From positions 1 to 64,000 of the forward strand of contig FMTG01000005.1 of the NCBI GenBank assembly GCA_900099715.1: a stretch of DNA of 64,000 nucleotides, read 5' to 3'. The translations under genes were made by a program, and so were the position numbers. The DNA comes from Ruminococcaceae bacterium YRB3002 (lineage in GTDB: Bacteria; Bacillota; Clostridia; Saccharofermentanales; Saccharofermentanaceae). Numbering within the stretch: position 1 is the stretch's first letter; each line of letters begins with the position of its first letter. Positions 53,451 to 62,417 of the stretch are shown in pieces. Under the pieces are notes generated by a model. It made no database searches. It was not told the origin of the DNA and saw only the letters and a list, made by a program, of their open reading frames with translations.

Positions 53451-55022
53451 TTAAAGCATAGGTGCCACAAGTCTCAGTATTGAACGTCCGACACGCATAA
53501 AGATATTCGGACGGGTGGAGAACTTTACAGTGACATCCTCGCATTCCAGCATCAGCTCATCAAACGAAACCTTGATATCAGGAATACAGTCCGTACCGAA
53601 CATCAGTACCGCATCCTCAAAATGGTGGTACAACGACCTGAAATCCATATTTATCGTGCCGACCACAGCTACCTTGCCGTCAGAGATACACATTTTCGCG
53701 TGGACAAAGCCCGGCGTGTATTCATAGATCTTACAGCCTGCGGCGATCAGTGACGAATAATAAGACTTGGTCAGTTTGTTGACAGTAACCTTATCGGGAA
53801 TGCCCGGAGTAATGATACGCACATCAACACCGCGTTTGGATGCAAGGCTTATGGCACGCCTCATATTCTCGGAGATAACAAGATACGGCGTCGTAAACCA
53901 GCAGTAATTCTTGGAATTGTACAGGATATTGATGTATACATTCTCACCCGTCAGTTCCTCATCAAGAGGACTGTCTCCGTAAGGCGCGATAAAACCGTTA
54001 CCATGCCTCGGTGCTATCTCCTGATAGAACAGACTGAAATCAACATCATGCGTGGAATCGTCGTACAGCTCCCACATGGTAAGGAACATTACCGTAAGGT
54101 TCTTGACGGCAGGGCCTTCCATCCTGATACCTGTGTCGTACCACTGGCCAAATGGGTGCGTGATATTAAAGTACTCATTAGCGATATTGAAGCCGCCTGT
54201 ATAGCCGATCTCGCCGTCAACGACGCATATCTTCCTGTGGTCCCTGTTGTTCATGAACACATCGAGCATCGGACTCATAGGATTAAAGATACAGCACTTG
54301 ATACCTTCACTCTCAAGCATTTTCTTGAAGTCAGAGTTTACGAAGACAAAAGATCCGATGTCATCATAGATCACACGCACATCAACACCGGCGGCCGCCT
54401 TGGCCTTGAGGCACTCATGGAGCGGCTCGAAAGCCTCTTTATTCTCAATGGCGTGATATTCCATAAACACGTATGACCGGGCTTTGCTGATATCTTCGAT
54501 CATAGCCTGATAACAGTCATTTGCATTGCTGTAATACCTGGTATCAGTATCTGTATAGAACGGATACAGAGCATAATCCTTGAGATACTTAAACATCGTG
54601 AATTCGTGAGGGGCCAATTTCTCGAACTTCTCACTTGTATCCTCATCCTGTTTAAGATTCTCCATCATAAAGTTGTCGGCATTACGTATCTTCTTCTTCA
54701 TCACATGCATAGCAGGCGAATAATGGAACAGAAGATACAGGACAATGCCCACGACCGGGAATGCCATGATAATGATCACCCAGATCAGCTTGATATCATT
54801 GGCATGATCCTTGGCATTGAGACCGATTACGAAGATAAAGCCCAATGCATACATAAAGTACATCATCAGCGGCAGCTTCGTGAAAAGAAATACAAAACCG
54901 AAGAGAAGCAGAGCTACCTGAAGTACAAGAAGTGTTGCAACGATAATGATCCTGCCGACACTGTTCTTGATGGCGAATTTACGCTCAACGGTCCTTCTTG
55001 TCTTCCTGATGGCCCGGCTCAT
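53451..55022 (-). CDS. cls: Cardiolipin synthase
   Basis: A 523-residue phospholipase D-superfamily enzyme that joins phosphatidylglycerols into cardiolipin. Two N-terminal helices (~25-75) anchor it, followed by two HKD motifs, NRDHRKICVVDGEIGYTGG and FVHAKMCISDGKVAVVGT. An N-terminal basic segment (RKTRRTVERK) precedes the first helix. It starts 7 bases after the aminopeptidase and is part of the long run. Confidence 0.95.
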   Translation of the reverse strand: MSRAIRKTRRTVERKFAIKNSVGRIIIVATLLVLQVALLLFGFVFLFTKLPLMMYFMYALGFIFVIGLNAKDHANDIKLIWVIIIMAFPVVGIVLYLLFHYSPAMHVMKKKIRNADNFMMENLKQDEDTSEKFEKLAPHEFTMFKYLKDYALYPFYTDTDTRYYSNANDCYQAMIEDISKARSYVFMEYHAIENKEAFEPLHECLKAKAAAGVDVRVIYDDIGSFVFVNSDFKKMLESEGIKCCIFNPMSPMLDVFMNNRDHRKICVVDGEIGYTGGFNIANEYFNITHPFGQWYDTGIRMEGPAVKNLTVMFLTMWELYDDSTHDVDFSLFYQEIAPRHGNGFIAPYGDSPLDEELTGENVYINILYNSKNYCWFTTPYLVISENMRRAISLASKRGVDVRIITPGIPDKVTVNKLTKSYYSSLIAAGCKIYEYTPGFVHAKMCISDGKVAVVGTINMDFRSLYHHFEDAVLMFGTDCIPDIKVSFDELMLECEDVTVKFSTRPNIFMRVGRSILRLVAPML

Positions 55023-55029
55023 GATCGCC

Positions 55030-56466
55030 TCATCTCATGTTCTCGATGAAAGCCTTATAAGCGAGATACAGATAATAAAGATCTATCTTGGAGATAACCT
55101 CTATCGGAGCATGCATAGACCAGACGGGTATACCCATATCGAGCACATCCATTCCGCTCTTGGCCATATATGCAGAGATCGTTCCGCCGCCGCCAACATC
55201 GATCTTGCCGAGCTCACCTGTCTGCCACGGGATGGAATTCTCCTTAAGGATCTCCGTTATTTTAGCAACGAAATCCCCGTTAGCCTCACTGCTGCCGGAC
55301 TTTCCTCTGGCTCCGGTATATTTCTCTATCTTAAGACCGCGGGACATGTAGGCCGTATTACGCGCTTCATAAACGGAGGCATATTTGGGATCATATGCAG
55401 ACGTAACATCTGTGGAAAGCATCTTTGTGTTCTCCATAGCCTTACGGAATACAAGCATATTGAACTTATCGATACCGCCGGAATTCTTAGCCAGAAGCTC
55501 CATCAGGAAATTCTCATATATTGCAGACTGGGCACCGGAATTCGCGTAGGAGCCTATCTCTTCCTTATCGGTAAGAATGGTAACACATGTCCTCTTAGGC
55601 TTCTCCTGACTGAAGAGAGACATAAGCGCAGGATAAGCACAGACTTTATCGTCATGACCGTATGCAGCGATATATGCCCTGTCAAAGCCGACATCTCTTG
55701 CCTTGTCTGCAGGCACTACCTCAAGTTCAGCGGATACAAAATCCTTCTCGACGATGCCGTACTTGTCATTGAGGATCTTCAGCACAGCCGCTTTGTAAGG
55801 ATCCTTAACATCCTTATCATCAACCGGGATACCGCCGATAACGAGATTGAGGTCTTCTCCCGTTACTACTTCAGACGCCTTCTTCCCCATCTGTTCATTT
55901 CCAAGATGAATGAGAAGATCCGTAATGTAGAATACGGGATCGGAAGGATCCTCGCCAACGCAGACCTCCACTTCATTACCGCCGGCGGTGTATACAACAC
56001 CGTGAAGTGCCAGCGGGATCGTTGTCCACTGATACTTCTTGATACCGCCGTAATAGTGTGTCTTAAAGTAAACGGTCTCGTTATCCTCATACAGAGGATT
56101 CGGCTTCAGATCAAGTCTCGGAGAATCAACATGTGCACCGAGGATATTGAATCCGTTCTCACATGGTTCTACGCCGATAACAGCCAGAGCAAGTCCCTTG
56201 CCCTTAACGGATTTATATACTTTGTCGCCTGCCTTGAGGGTCTTCTTATGTTCAATATCGACAAAACCCAACTCCCTGGCGGCCTCGATGCTGTTCTTAA
56301 CAAATTCTCTCTCTGTCTTGGAGATATCAAGGAATGCTTTATAATCCTCAGCGAAATCCATCGCTGCACTTATCTCAGCCTTGCCGGCCGTCTTATACAG
56401 ATTCGGGAACTCAGCAGCAAGCTCCAATTCCTTGCTCTTCTTCCCGCTTTTTTTCTTCTCTGCCAT
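55030..56466 (-). CDS. M18-family aminopeptidase
   Basis: A 478-residue M18 zinc aminopeptidase (aspartyl aminopeptidase/ApeA group). Metal and catalytic blocks are ILGAHVDSPRLD, AAYGHDDKVCAYP, LTDKEEIGS (Glu-Glu) and GIPVWSMHAPIE. Members form large dodecamers in the cytosol and trim acidic or general N-termini. A Lys-rich start (MAEKKKSGKKSKE) is unusual but harmless. It starts 26 bases after the coiled-coil gene. Probably housekeeping. Confidence 0.95.
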   Translation of the reverse strand: MAEKKKSGKKSKELELAAEFPNLYKTAGKAEISAAMDFAEDYKAFLDISKTEREFVKNSIEAARELGFVDIEHKKTLKAGDKVYKSVKGKGLALAVIGVEPCENGFNILGAHVDSPRLDLKPNPLYEDNETVYFKTHYYGGIKKYQWTTIPLALHGVVYTAGGNEVEVCVGEDPSDPVFYITDLLIHLGNEQMGKKASEVVTGEDLNLVIGGIPVDDKDVKDPYKAAVLKILNDKYGIVEKDFVSAELEVVPADKARDVGFDRAYIAAYGHDDKVCAYPALMSLFSQEKPKRTCVTILTDKEEIGSYANSGAQSAIYENFLMELLAKNSGGIDKFNMLVFRKAMENTKMLSTDVTSAYDPKYASVYEARNTAYMSRGLKIEKYTGARGKSGSSEANGDFVAKITEILKENSIPWQTGELGKIDVGGGGTISAYMAKSGMDVLDMGIPVWSMHAPIEVISKIDLYYLYLAYKAFIENMR

Positions 56467-56492
56467 TTAATATGCCTGCTTTCTAATATTAT

Positions 56493-57338
56493 TTACTTTT
56501 TGCCGTCGCCGTCATCGAGGAACTCACCAAAGTCTTCCATGGTCTGTTCATCAGATACGATAACACCGGTTGCATCGATATCGACTTCGGGTTCGATGGA
56601 AATATCTTCCTCAACTGCTTCAGGTTCCTGTACAGGTTCCTCAACTGCTGTCTCTTCAGAAGCAGGTTCCTCAACAGGTTCCTCTGCTGTCTCAGCTACA
56701 GTCTCTTCTACAGACTCAGCAGTTTCCGCTGCTTCAACAGCTGCATCAGCAACAGCTTCATCAGTCTCTGAAAGATCAGAAGGTTCAGAAAGCTCATCAA
56801 CAGCAACAGCGATCTCCTCTTCCTTAGGGTTATCACTCTCCAAAGCAGCATTCTTCGCTTCAGCAGCCCTTGCTCTGGCATCCTCAAGCTGCTTCTTCTG
56901 AAGAGCTCTTCTCTCTTCACGGACACGCTTCTTCTCTTCCTCTTCTGCCTTCTTTGCTTCCTCTTCCTGCTGTCTTTTCTCAACCTCAGCAAGCTTCTCT
57001 TCGCTGGCTTGCTGTTTTGCAGATTCCTTCAGATCATCAAGAGAAGCAGAAGCAGTTACAGCGCGCTGCATGATAGCCTGCATCTTTTTGCGGCTCTCTT
57101 CGGATACTCTCTCCTCGTTCTCTGCAACCTCTTCCCCGAGCTCCTGCAGTCTCTTGATCTCCTCAAGAGTTGCTCTGTCGGGCACACCGTTGCTGTCAGT
57201 GATATGACCGGTTGTCCTTATCACGATATCCTCAACACCGCTCTCTTCGAAATTGGAAGAAGCTTCTTTGAGTGTCTTGACATCAGGAAGCTTTACGCCG
57301 GGAAGTATCTCATATTTACGTTCATTCTCGTCTGCCAT
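56493..57338 (-). CDS. Acidic coiled-coil protein of the kinase/phosphatase cassette
   Basis: A 281-residue protein of no named family. Residues 1-~60 look folded (YEILPGVKLPDVKTLKEAS; VIRTTGHITDSNG), ~60-165 form a long Glu/Lys/Arg/Gln helix likely to be a coiled coil, and ~170-270 are a Glu/Ala/Val-rich acidic tail ending DDGDGKK. It is soluble. GAGGAG lies 8 bases before the ATG, and it follows the phosphatase by 12 bases. An adaptor or phosphorylation target of the neighbouring kinase is a reasonable guess only. Confidence 0.65.
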   Translation of the reverse strand: MADENERKYEILPGVKLPDVKTLKEASSNFEESGVEDIVIRTTGHITDSNGVPDRATLEEIKRLQELGEEVAENEERVSEESRKKMQAIMQRAVTASASLDDLKESAKQQASEEKLAEVEKRQQEEEAKKAEEEEKKRVREERRALQKKQLEDARARAAEAKNAALESDNPKEEEIAVAVDELSEPSDLSETDEAVADAAVEAAETAESVEETVAETAEEPVEEPASEETAVEEPVQEPEAVEEDISIEPEVDIDATGVIVSDEQTMEDFGEFLDDGDGKK

Positions 57339-57350
57339 AGATCTGTCTCC

Positions 57351-58448
57351 TCATTTAATAATCAGTGCGATTATCAACCCTACAATTATAACAAATTCAA
57401 CTGCTATGATGCCGATAAAGAGGCCTCGCGAGGTGTTTGCGGATTCCCTGGGTGCCTCTGTATTATCTGGTTTAACAGGCTCTGCCTTAGGTTCTTCTTT
57501 AGGCTCTTCAGGCTTCTGGGCGGCATCTTGCGGCTCTTCTGACTTGGCTGCTTCGGAAGGCGCATTCTGGGCACTTCCGACGATTATCGCCCTTGCCTCT
57601 TTGACCTGCGGAACAAGTTCCTCCTGAAGTTTCTTGAAGGAATCATCGCTCCTGGGGAAAGCACCTGCACTCTGCTTAAGCGCGGAAGAATCCGGCGCCT
57701 TTGTATCCTCGAGATAGAGAACGCCGAAGGAAGAATCATCGCTGTTGTTGCTTCCGCCGACGATATACTTCTCAAGGATCTCCTTGATCTCGCCCTCACC
57801 CTTCTCACGGCCGTCCTTGAAAGTCTCCGCCATTCTGGCAACAACGGGCTTAACAAGGCCGGAATTGTCATCATAGACGGAGTCCTGAACGCCGTCTGTC
57901 ATAAGACATACAGCATGAAGATTATCAGTAGTCGTCTTTACGATTCTCAGATAATCCGGAGCATGATTTGCAGTAACAAAGTATGTATGACCTGCCATAT
58001 CGTTCTGCGGCATCGTAAGAGGGCTTACTCCGTCAGAAGAAACCCTGACGATCAGTCCGTCACCAAGATGACCTGCCAGAACACGTCTGTCCTTTATCGC
58101 GCAGAAAAGCAATGTACATGAGAGCTGTTCAAGAGACTGAAGTTCCATCTCCTTCATTATTTTCGCGAAAGCAACATGAATCTTCGCAATTATAAGGCTC
58201 CTTATAGCAGCTTCGCGGTTCTCGTTATATATCGCATCGAAATGCTGTACCAGAAGTTCCGATATAGCCTCGCAGCATGCCTTTGAACCGAATCTCGCAT
58301 GAGTATACTGCTTGGAACCTGCACCGTCTGCTACAACAACGCAGCTGACGCCATTCTCCTGAATAGCTATAGAAGAATCCTCACAGGGGATCTCTCTGTT
58401 GATGTGCTTCTGTCCTGTGAGCGTTACGTTACCGACAGTTATGCTCAT
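57351..58448 (-). CDS. Membrane-anchored PP2C-type protein phosphatase
   Basis: A 365-residue protein. Residues 1-~250 are a PP2C domain of the PphC/YegK type with metal-site motifs ED (23-24), ADGAG (Asp41), GHLGDG, LMTDGVQD and NSDDSSFG. A Pro/Glu/Lys linker (~300-335) leads to one C-terminal helix (~342-364), so the catalytic domain faces the cytosol on the membrane. It removes phosphate from Ser/Thr, probably countering the neighbouring kinase. Its ATG overlaps the vWA stop by 4 bases, which implies coupled translation and matched amounts. Confidence 0.88.
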   Translation of the reverse strand: MSITVGNVTLTGQKHINREIPCEDSSIAIQENGVSCVVVADGAGSKQYTHARFGSKACCEAISELLVQHFDAIYNENREAAIRSLIIAKIHVAFAKIMKEMELQSLEQLSCTLLFCAIKDRRVLAGHLGDGLIVRVSSDGVSPLTMPQNDMAGHTYFVTANHAPDYLRIVKTTTDNLHAVCLMTDGVQDSVYDDNSGLVKPVVARMAETFKDGREKGEGEIKEILEKYIVGGSNNSDDSSFGVLYLEDTKAPDSSALKQSAGAFPRSDDSFKKLQEELVPQVKEARAIIVGSAQNAPSEAAKSEEPQDAAQKPEEPKEEPKAEPVKPDNTEAPRESANTSRGLFIGIIAVEFVIIVGLIIALIIK

Positions 58449-59179
58449 TCGTCATCACCATCAACAAAACTTAAGAAATCATCAACGCCAACAGAATCAC
58501 CTTCGGGTTCAGTAGAGATATTGTAAAGCGCATCGTCATTCATTCCAGAAGATACGATAGAAGATGAAGATGAACCCAGGAATTCGAAGAGCTTGCCGAA
58601 ATCAGCAGAGTTAACGGATATAGGCTCAGGTCTCTTAACAGACAGTTTCTGCAGGAGATCAAAGTCAACACCGTTGCCTACACCGATATTGAATACAACG
58701 AGCTTATCGCTGGCTTCCAGTTCATTGCAGGCCTTAACAGCAAGGTTATAGTTGGCCATAGCGTTGGGGCCCTGAGGAGCACCGTCTGTGATTACAACGA
58801 GCCAGGGCTGGTAATACTTGATTCCCATCTCCTTGTAGCCCTTCTTACGCATATCGAGAAGCTCGAGAGCCGTAAGAACGCCCTCACCGATAGGCGTGAG
58901 AGTCGTAGAAGCTGAGATCTCAGGCAAAGCCTTATCCTTGGAGATCTTTCCGAAGGGCATTACGATCTCGACAGATGAACCGAATGTGATGATCGCGATA
59001 TCCGTAGCGGATCTCGTATCGTCATTTGCCTTGATCGAAGCCAGGAAGTTATTAAGTCCCTGGTTGAGCTGCTTAATAGGGTTGCCCATCATAGATCCTG
59101 ATGTATCAAGACAGAAACAAATAGGCAGTCTTCTCTTTGTGCTATTGCCAAAATCCGCACTACTGAAATTCTCAGACAT
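58445..59179 (-). CDS. TerY/YegL-type von Willebrand factor A protein
   Basis: A 244-residue vWA protein. The metal-ion-dependent adhesion site is complete: DTSGS (Asp25-Ser29), a Thr in STTLTPIGEG and ITDGAPQG. It has no signal peptide, so it is cytosolic, as in TerY and YegL. The last ~50 residues are acidic and Ser-rich (GSSSSSIVSSG, ending FVDGDDE). ATG 59179 follows GGAGG by 5 bases. It sits between the kinase and phosphatase genes; members of this family bridge the two in TerY-P systems. Confidence 0.88.
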   Translation of the reverse strand: MSENFSSADFGNSTKRRLPICFCLDTSGSMMGNPIKQLNQGLNNFLASIKANDDTRSATDIAIITFGSSVEIVMPFGKISKDKALPEISASTTLTPIGEGVLTALELLDMRKKGYKEMGIKYYQPWLVVITDGAPQGPNAMANYNLAVKACNELEASDKLVVFNIGVGNGVDFDLLQKLSVKRPEPISVNSADFGKLFEFLGSSSSSIVSSGMNDDALYNISTEPEGDSVGVDDFLSFVDGDDE

Positions 59180-59206
59180 GTTGACCTCCAAATATATAGC
59201 TTATTA

Positions 59207-61030
59207 TCAGAACAGACCGAATCTCTTCTTCTTGGCGGGATCACCGTTACCGCCGTTGCTGCTTCCGTTGCCGTTATTCCCGTTATCTCCGCCGTTCCCG
59301 TTACTGCCTACGTTGCCGTTCTGACGCGGAACATAAACACCGGACGGAGCGGATGTCGGAGTTGAAGTCTTAGGTGCAAAAGGTGACGCAGGAGCAGATG
59401 CAGGCGCGCTGTTAGGGTTCTGGAAAGGGCTGCTGAATGGTGACGTACTGCTCTGAGCCGCTCTTGCGAAGGGATTATTAACAGATGACGCACGCGTCGC
59501 ATCCGCAACAGAAGAGAACCTTCTCTTGGCACCTGGGGCAACTCTGTTACGGTCGCCGGGAGCCGCTTCTGCCAATGCCTCAGCAGTAGGATGGTAATCC
59601 ATCTTAGGAAATACCTTGTATGCCTCAGGATCCTCATACTTCTTGCCGACCAGATCTTCCCTGTACTCAAGGACTGCCTCGTACCACTGAACAGCCTCAT
59701 AACTCCTGCCGAGCTTGAATGTGTTGTAAAGCATTGTACGGAGCTTCTCTGACAGGTACTGCCAGATATAGTTATATCCACCCAGAGGGATGAACTCCTC
59801 ATTGCTGTTATCAAGCGTGTAAGGGAAATTCTTAGCCAGGATCTCTTCCCTCAGAGTCTCGGCACCATTACGCGTAGCATAAGGATGCAGACCGCAGAAG
59901 AGTATCGAGAATACGAGCATGGCGATGGAATAATCCTCATCCTCAAGCTTCCTGACAAAACCTGCAAAATCTCTTCCCCAAAGTCTGGGATCTGTGAACT
60001 CCTCCGTTCCGACAGGACACGGCAGATTACCGACCTGAACGGAGTCCATATCTATGAGATAGACAGCATTTGAAGAATACAGGAGTGCATTCTTCAGCTG
60101 AATATCACCTGCAACGATGTTGTGCATGTGAAGGTAGATATACTTCTCAATGAGATTGATGAGCGTCGCTGCCACATCCTCTCTCTTCCACTCAGGGAAA
60201 TTATTGACCATGGCATCAGGCCCGTCGAAAATATTTCCCAAAGTCTTGCCCTTGCCCAGAAACATTGTGTAACCAACCGGAACACCCTTATAGTAGAGCA
60301 GATCCTGCGGCCAGCAGATTCCGGCACTCTTGATGCCCATGGATACCATCTTGGTAAGTTTGCTCCATCTGAGTGGCGTGATAACGCCTTTGTGATATAT
60401 CTTAGCAACCTTAAGCCTGTTGTCCGTAAGGAATACCATACCCTCAGCACCGGAACTGACCCTCTTGGTGAGTTCGAGCATCTGATTATTGCCGGTAACG
60501 ACCTTATCACCGACATTGCAGAAACTGTCAGAATCCAGATATGCCTTCTTGAGAGCTATCGGATTGACCTCGGGCATGGGAGATGAACTGAAGAACTCCT
60601 CTGAACCGTGATAAAGCTCATATCTGTCAGTCCTGAGGATCATGATGTCGTGCTTGAATTCTATCTTCTTCTCCCTGAGTCTCTTTGCCAGAAGACTGTT
60701 GATGGTCATTATCATGATGCTGTCTTCAATATCGGCAACAGTCCTGATAAATTCGGCTGTATCGGCAGTCTGCACGGAATGAAGCTTATGCAGCGGCAGG
60801 AGCATGGAACAGAGCTCCTTCATAGCATACACGGAGCCGTCATCCTTGGAGTCAGCCTGATGGATAAGACAGTAGTGCTGGAGTTTGAAGGCAGAACTTA
60901 CGTAAACATCCTGATTCCTGGTAGCTATGACATCGATAAAGTCCGAGAATACAGAGTTGCCCCCGAACTCCTTGATAATAGAATAGTCCAATATAAGATT
61001 CCTGTATTCGTTTAAGATACCGATTGCCAT
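59207..61030 (-). CDS. YegI-like protein kinase with N-terminal PIN-like domain
   Basis: A 607-residue protein with three parts. Residues ~8-140 resemble a PIN nuclease fold (LILDYSIIKE with Asp15; then EFIRTVADIEDSIMIMTI with Glu93 and Asp103). Residues ~190-400 are a divergent protein kinase of the YegI type: Lys210 in LKVAKIY, catalytic loop AGDIQLKNALL (Asp309, Asn314) and LIDMDS for DFG (Asp327). Residues ~495-607 are Pro/Ser/Ala- then Asn/Gly-rich and end KKKRFGLF. No membrane helix. A GGAAG site lies before the ATG. It is the first gene of the cassette and of the long run to murD. Confidence 0.82.
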   Translation of the reverse strand: MAIGILNEYRNLILDYSIIKEFGGNSVFSDFIDVIATRNQDVYVSSAFKLQHYCLIHQADSKDDGSVYAMKELCSMLLPLHKLHSVQTADTAEFIRTVADIEDSIMIMTINSLLAKRLREKKIEFKHDIMILRTDRYELYHGSEEFFSSSPMPEVNPIALKKAYLDSDSFCNVGDKVVTGNNQMLELTKRVSSGAEGMVFLTDNRLKVAKIYHKGVITPLRWSKLTKMVSMGIKSAGICWPQDLLYYKGVPVGYTMFLGKGKTLGNIFDGPDAMVNNFPEWKREDVAATLINLIEKYIYLHMHNIVAGDIQLKNALLYSSNAVYLIDMDSVQVGNLPCPVGTEEFTDPRLWGRDFAGFVRKLEDEDYSIAMLVFSILFCGLHPYATRNGAETLREEILAKNFPYTLDNSNEEFIPLGGYNYIWQYLSEKLRTMLYNTFKLGRSYEAVQWYEAVLEYREDLVGKKYEDPEAYKVFPKMDYHPTAEALAEAAPGDRNRVAPGAKRRFSSVADATRASSVNNPFARAAQSSTSPFSSPFQNPNSAPASAPASPFAPKTSTPTSAPSGVYVPRQNGNVGSNGNGGDNGNNGNGSSNGGNGDPAKKKRFGLF

Positions 61031-61062
61031 ATATAGTCTTCCATCTTCAAAATATTTATATA

Positions 61063-61091
61063 ATTATAAAATAAGTTCAAAAATCAGGCAA
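61063..61091 (-). promoter_or_regulatory. Promoter of the kinase/vWA/phosphatase run
   Basis: On the minus strand TTGCCT (61086-61091) and TATAAT (61063-61068) are spaced by 17 bases, giving a leader of about 30 bases to the kinase ATG. Confidence 0.7.
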
Positions 61092-61143
61092 CAGAATTTG
61101 AAGAAATTGTGGCAAATCCGTATTATTTTTCTTAACAAAGACA

Positions 61144-61178
61144 AAATCTGAAAGGTACACATCCCTTTTTCAGATTTC
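61144..61178 (-). terminator. Terminator of lysA
   Basis: On the minus strand AAATCTGA-AAAAGG pairs with CCTT-TCAGATTT, with a small internal bulge, followed by TGTCTTTG. The stem begins in the last codons of lysA. It separates lysA from the kinase promoter. Confidence 0.65.
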
Positions 61179-62417
61179 AAATCCCCTGAACAGATCCTCC
61201 CAGGTATCAGCCCTTCTTATAAGCTTTGGCGTACCGTCGAGCTGAATTAGAACTTCAGCAGGTCTTCTTCTGACGTTGTAGCTGGAAGCCATCGCGTAGC
61301 CATACGCACCTGCATCAAGAACACATACAAGATCCCCTGTGGTAATCTTCGGAAGCAGGCGCTCTTTGGCGATTATGTCACCGCTTTCGCAAATGTTGCC
61401 GACAATGGTTATGACCTCGGGATCATCAGTAGTGACCTTGTTATCATGGATTATTTCAACGTCATGCCAGGAACCGTACAGCGTCGGTCTGGCGAGCACA
61501 TTCATACCTATGTCGGTACCGGCAAACTTACGGTCAGCATTAGTCTTTACTGCATGAACCCTTCCAAGCAGCACACCGCCCTCGCAGAATGCGTACCTTC
61601 CGGGTTCCGTCTTGAAGAGAGGCACATAACCCGCCTTCTCCACAAATCCGTCAAGAAGAGCCTCAAACTTCTTCTCGAAAGAATCAAAATCAAAAGGCTG
61701 CTCATCCTCAGACACCTTATGGTAGGGCACTCCGTAACCGCCGCCAAAGTCAATGAAATCAAGCTTATCAAACTTCATTGCCATCTCAAGAAGATTGACG
61801 ACAGACTTCAGGAAAGGTTCAGGATCCATAAAAAGAGAGCCTATATGCTGGTTGATGCCGACTATCCTGAGATCGTGCTTAGCCGCTGTGGCAAACATCT
61901 CATCGAGCTGGTCATCTGTTATGGCAAATTTAGTATTCTTGCCGGCTGTTACCACCTTCTCGTGATGACCTGCGCCGACACCGGGATTAAGCCTGACAGA
62001 ACACTTTCCGCCGGGATTGATGGTGCCAAAAAGATCGAGCTGATCGATGCTGTCGAGACTTACGATTATGTTATGTTCGACCGCAAACTTCATCTCGTCA
62101 GCCGACACATTATTCGGAACAAAGAAAATCTTCTCCGGAGGGAATCCCGCCTTGAGCAGAAGCCTCATCTCACCTTCACTCATAGCATCTGCAGACAGGC
62201 CTTCTTCAAGCGCTATCTGAAGCAGATAGAGATTCGAATTAGCCTTGATCGAATAGTTGGTAACGTACGGGTATTTGGTAATCAGGCCGGAAAGCCGCTT
62301 AAGATTAGATCTAATTATCCTCTCGTTGTATACATAAAGCGGGGTGCCGAATTCGGAAGCAAGTGCTTCCGCACTTGCCGAACCCCAGAAATCAGTTGCC
62401 TCAAGATAAGATCTCAT
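61170..62417 (-). CDS. lysA: Diaminopimelate decarboxylase
   Basis: LysA makes lysine from meso-diaminopimelate with PLP. The 415-residue fold-type III enzyme has the PLP lysine in YSIKANSN, HIGSLF, FGGGYGVPY, EPGRY and the second active-site CESGD...DAGAYGYAM. A carboxynorspermidine decarboxylase is a less likely alternative. A GGAGGAG site precedes the ATG. The gene begins right at the stop of the MutS-like gene, so they are co-transcribed. Confidence 0.93.
   Translation of the reverse strand: MRSYLEATDFWGSASAEALASEFGTPLYVYNERIIRSNLKRLSGLITKYPYVTNYSIKANSNLYLLQIALEEGLSADAMSEGEMRLLLKAGFPPEKIFFVPNNVSADEMKFAVEHNIIVSLDSIDQLDLFGTINPGGKCSVRLNPGVGAGHHEKVVTAGKNTKFAITDDQLDEMFATAAKHDLRIVGINQHIGSLFMDPEPFLKSVVNLLEMAMKFDKLDFIDFGGGYGVPYHKVSEDEQPFDFDSFEKKFEALLDGFVEKAGYVPLFKTEPGRYAFCEGGVLLGRVHAVKTNADRKFAGTDIGMNVLARPTLYGSWHDVEIIHDNKVTTDDPEVITIVGNICESGDIIAKERLLPKITTGDLVCVLDAGAYGYAMASSYNVRRRPAEVLIQLDGTPKLIRRADTWEDLFRGFEI

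Noticed and set aside
54946-56901. A 651-codon open frame on the plus strand
   Set aside because: It lies antisense to the M18 aminopeptidase, which has full family motifs. The frame's composition has no recognisable domain, and its length follows from the codon use of the real gene.
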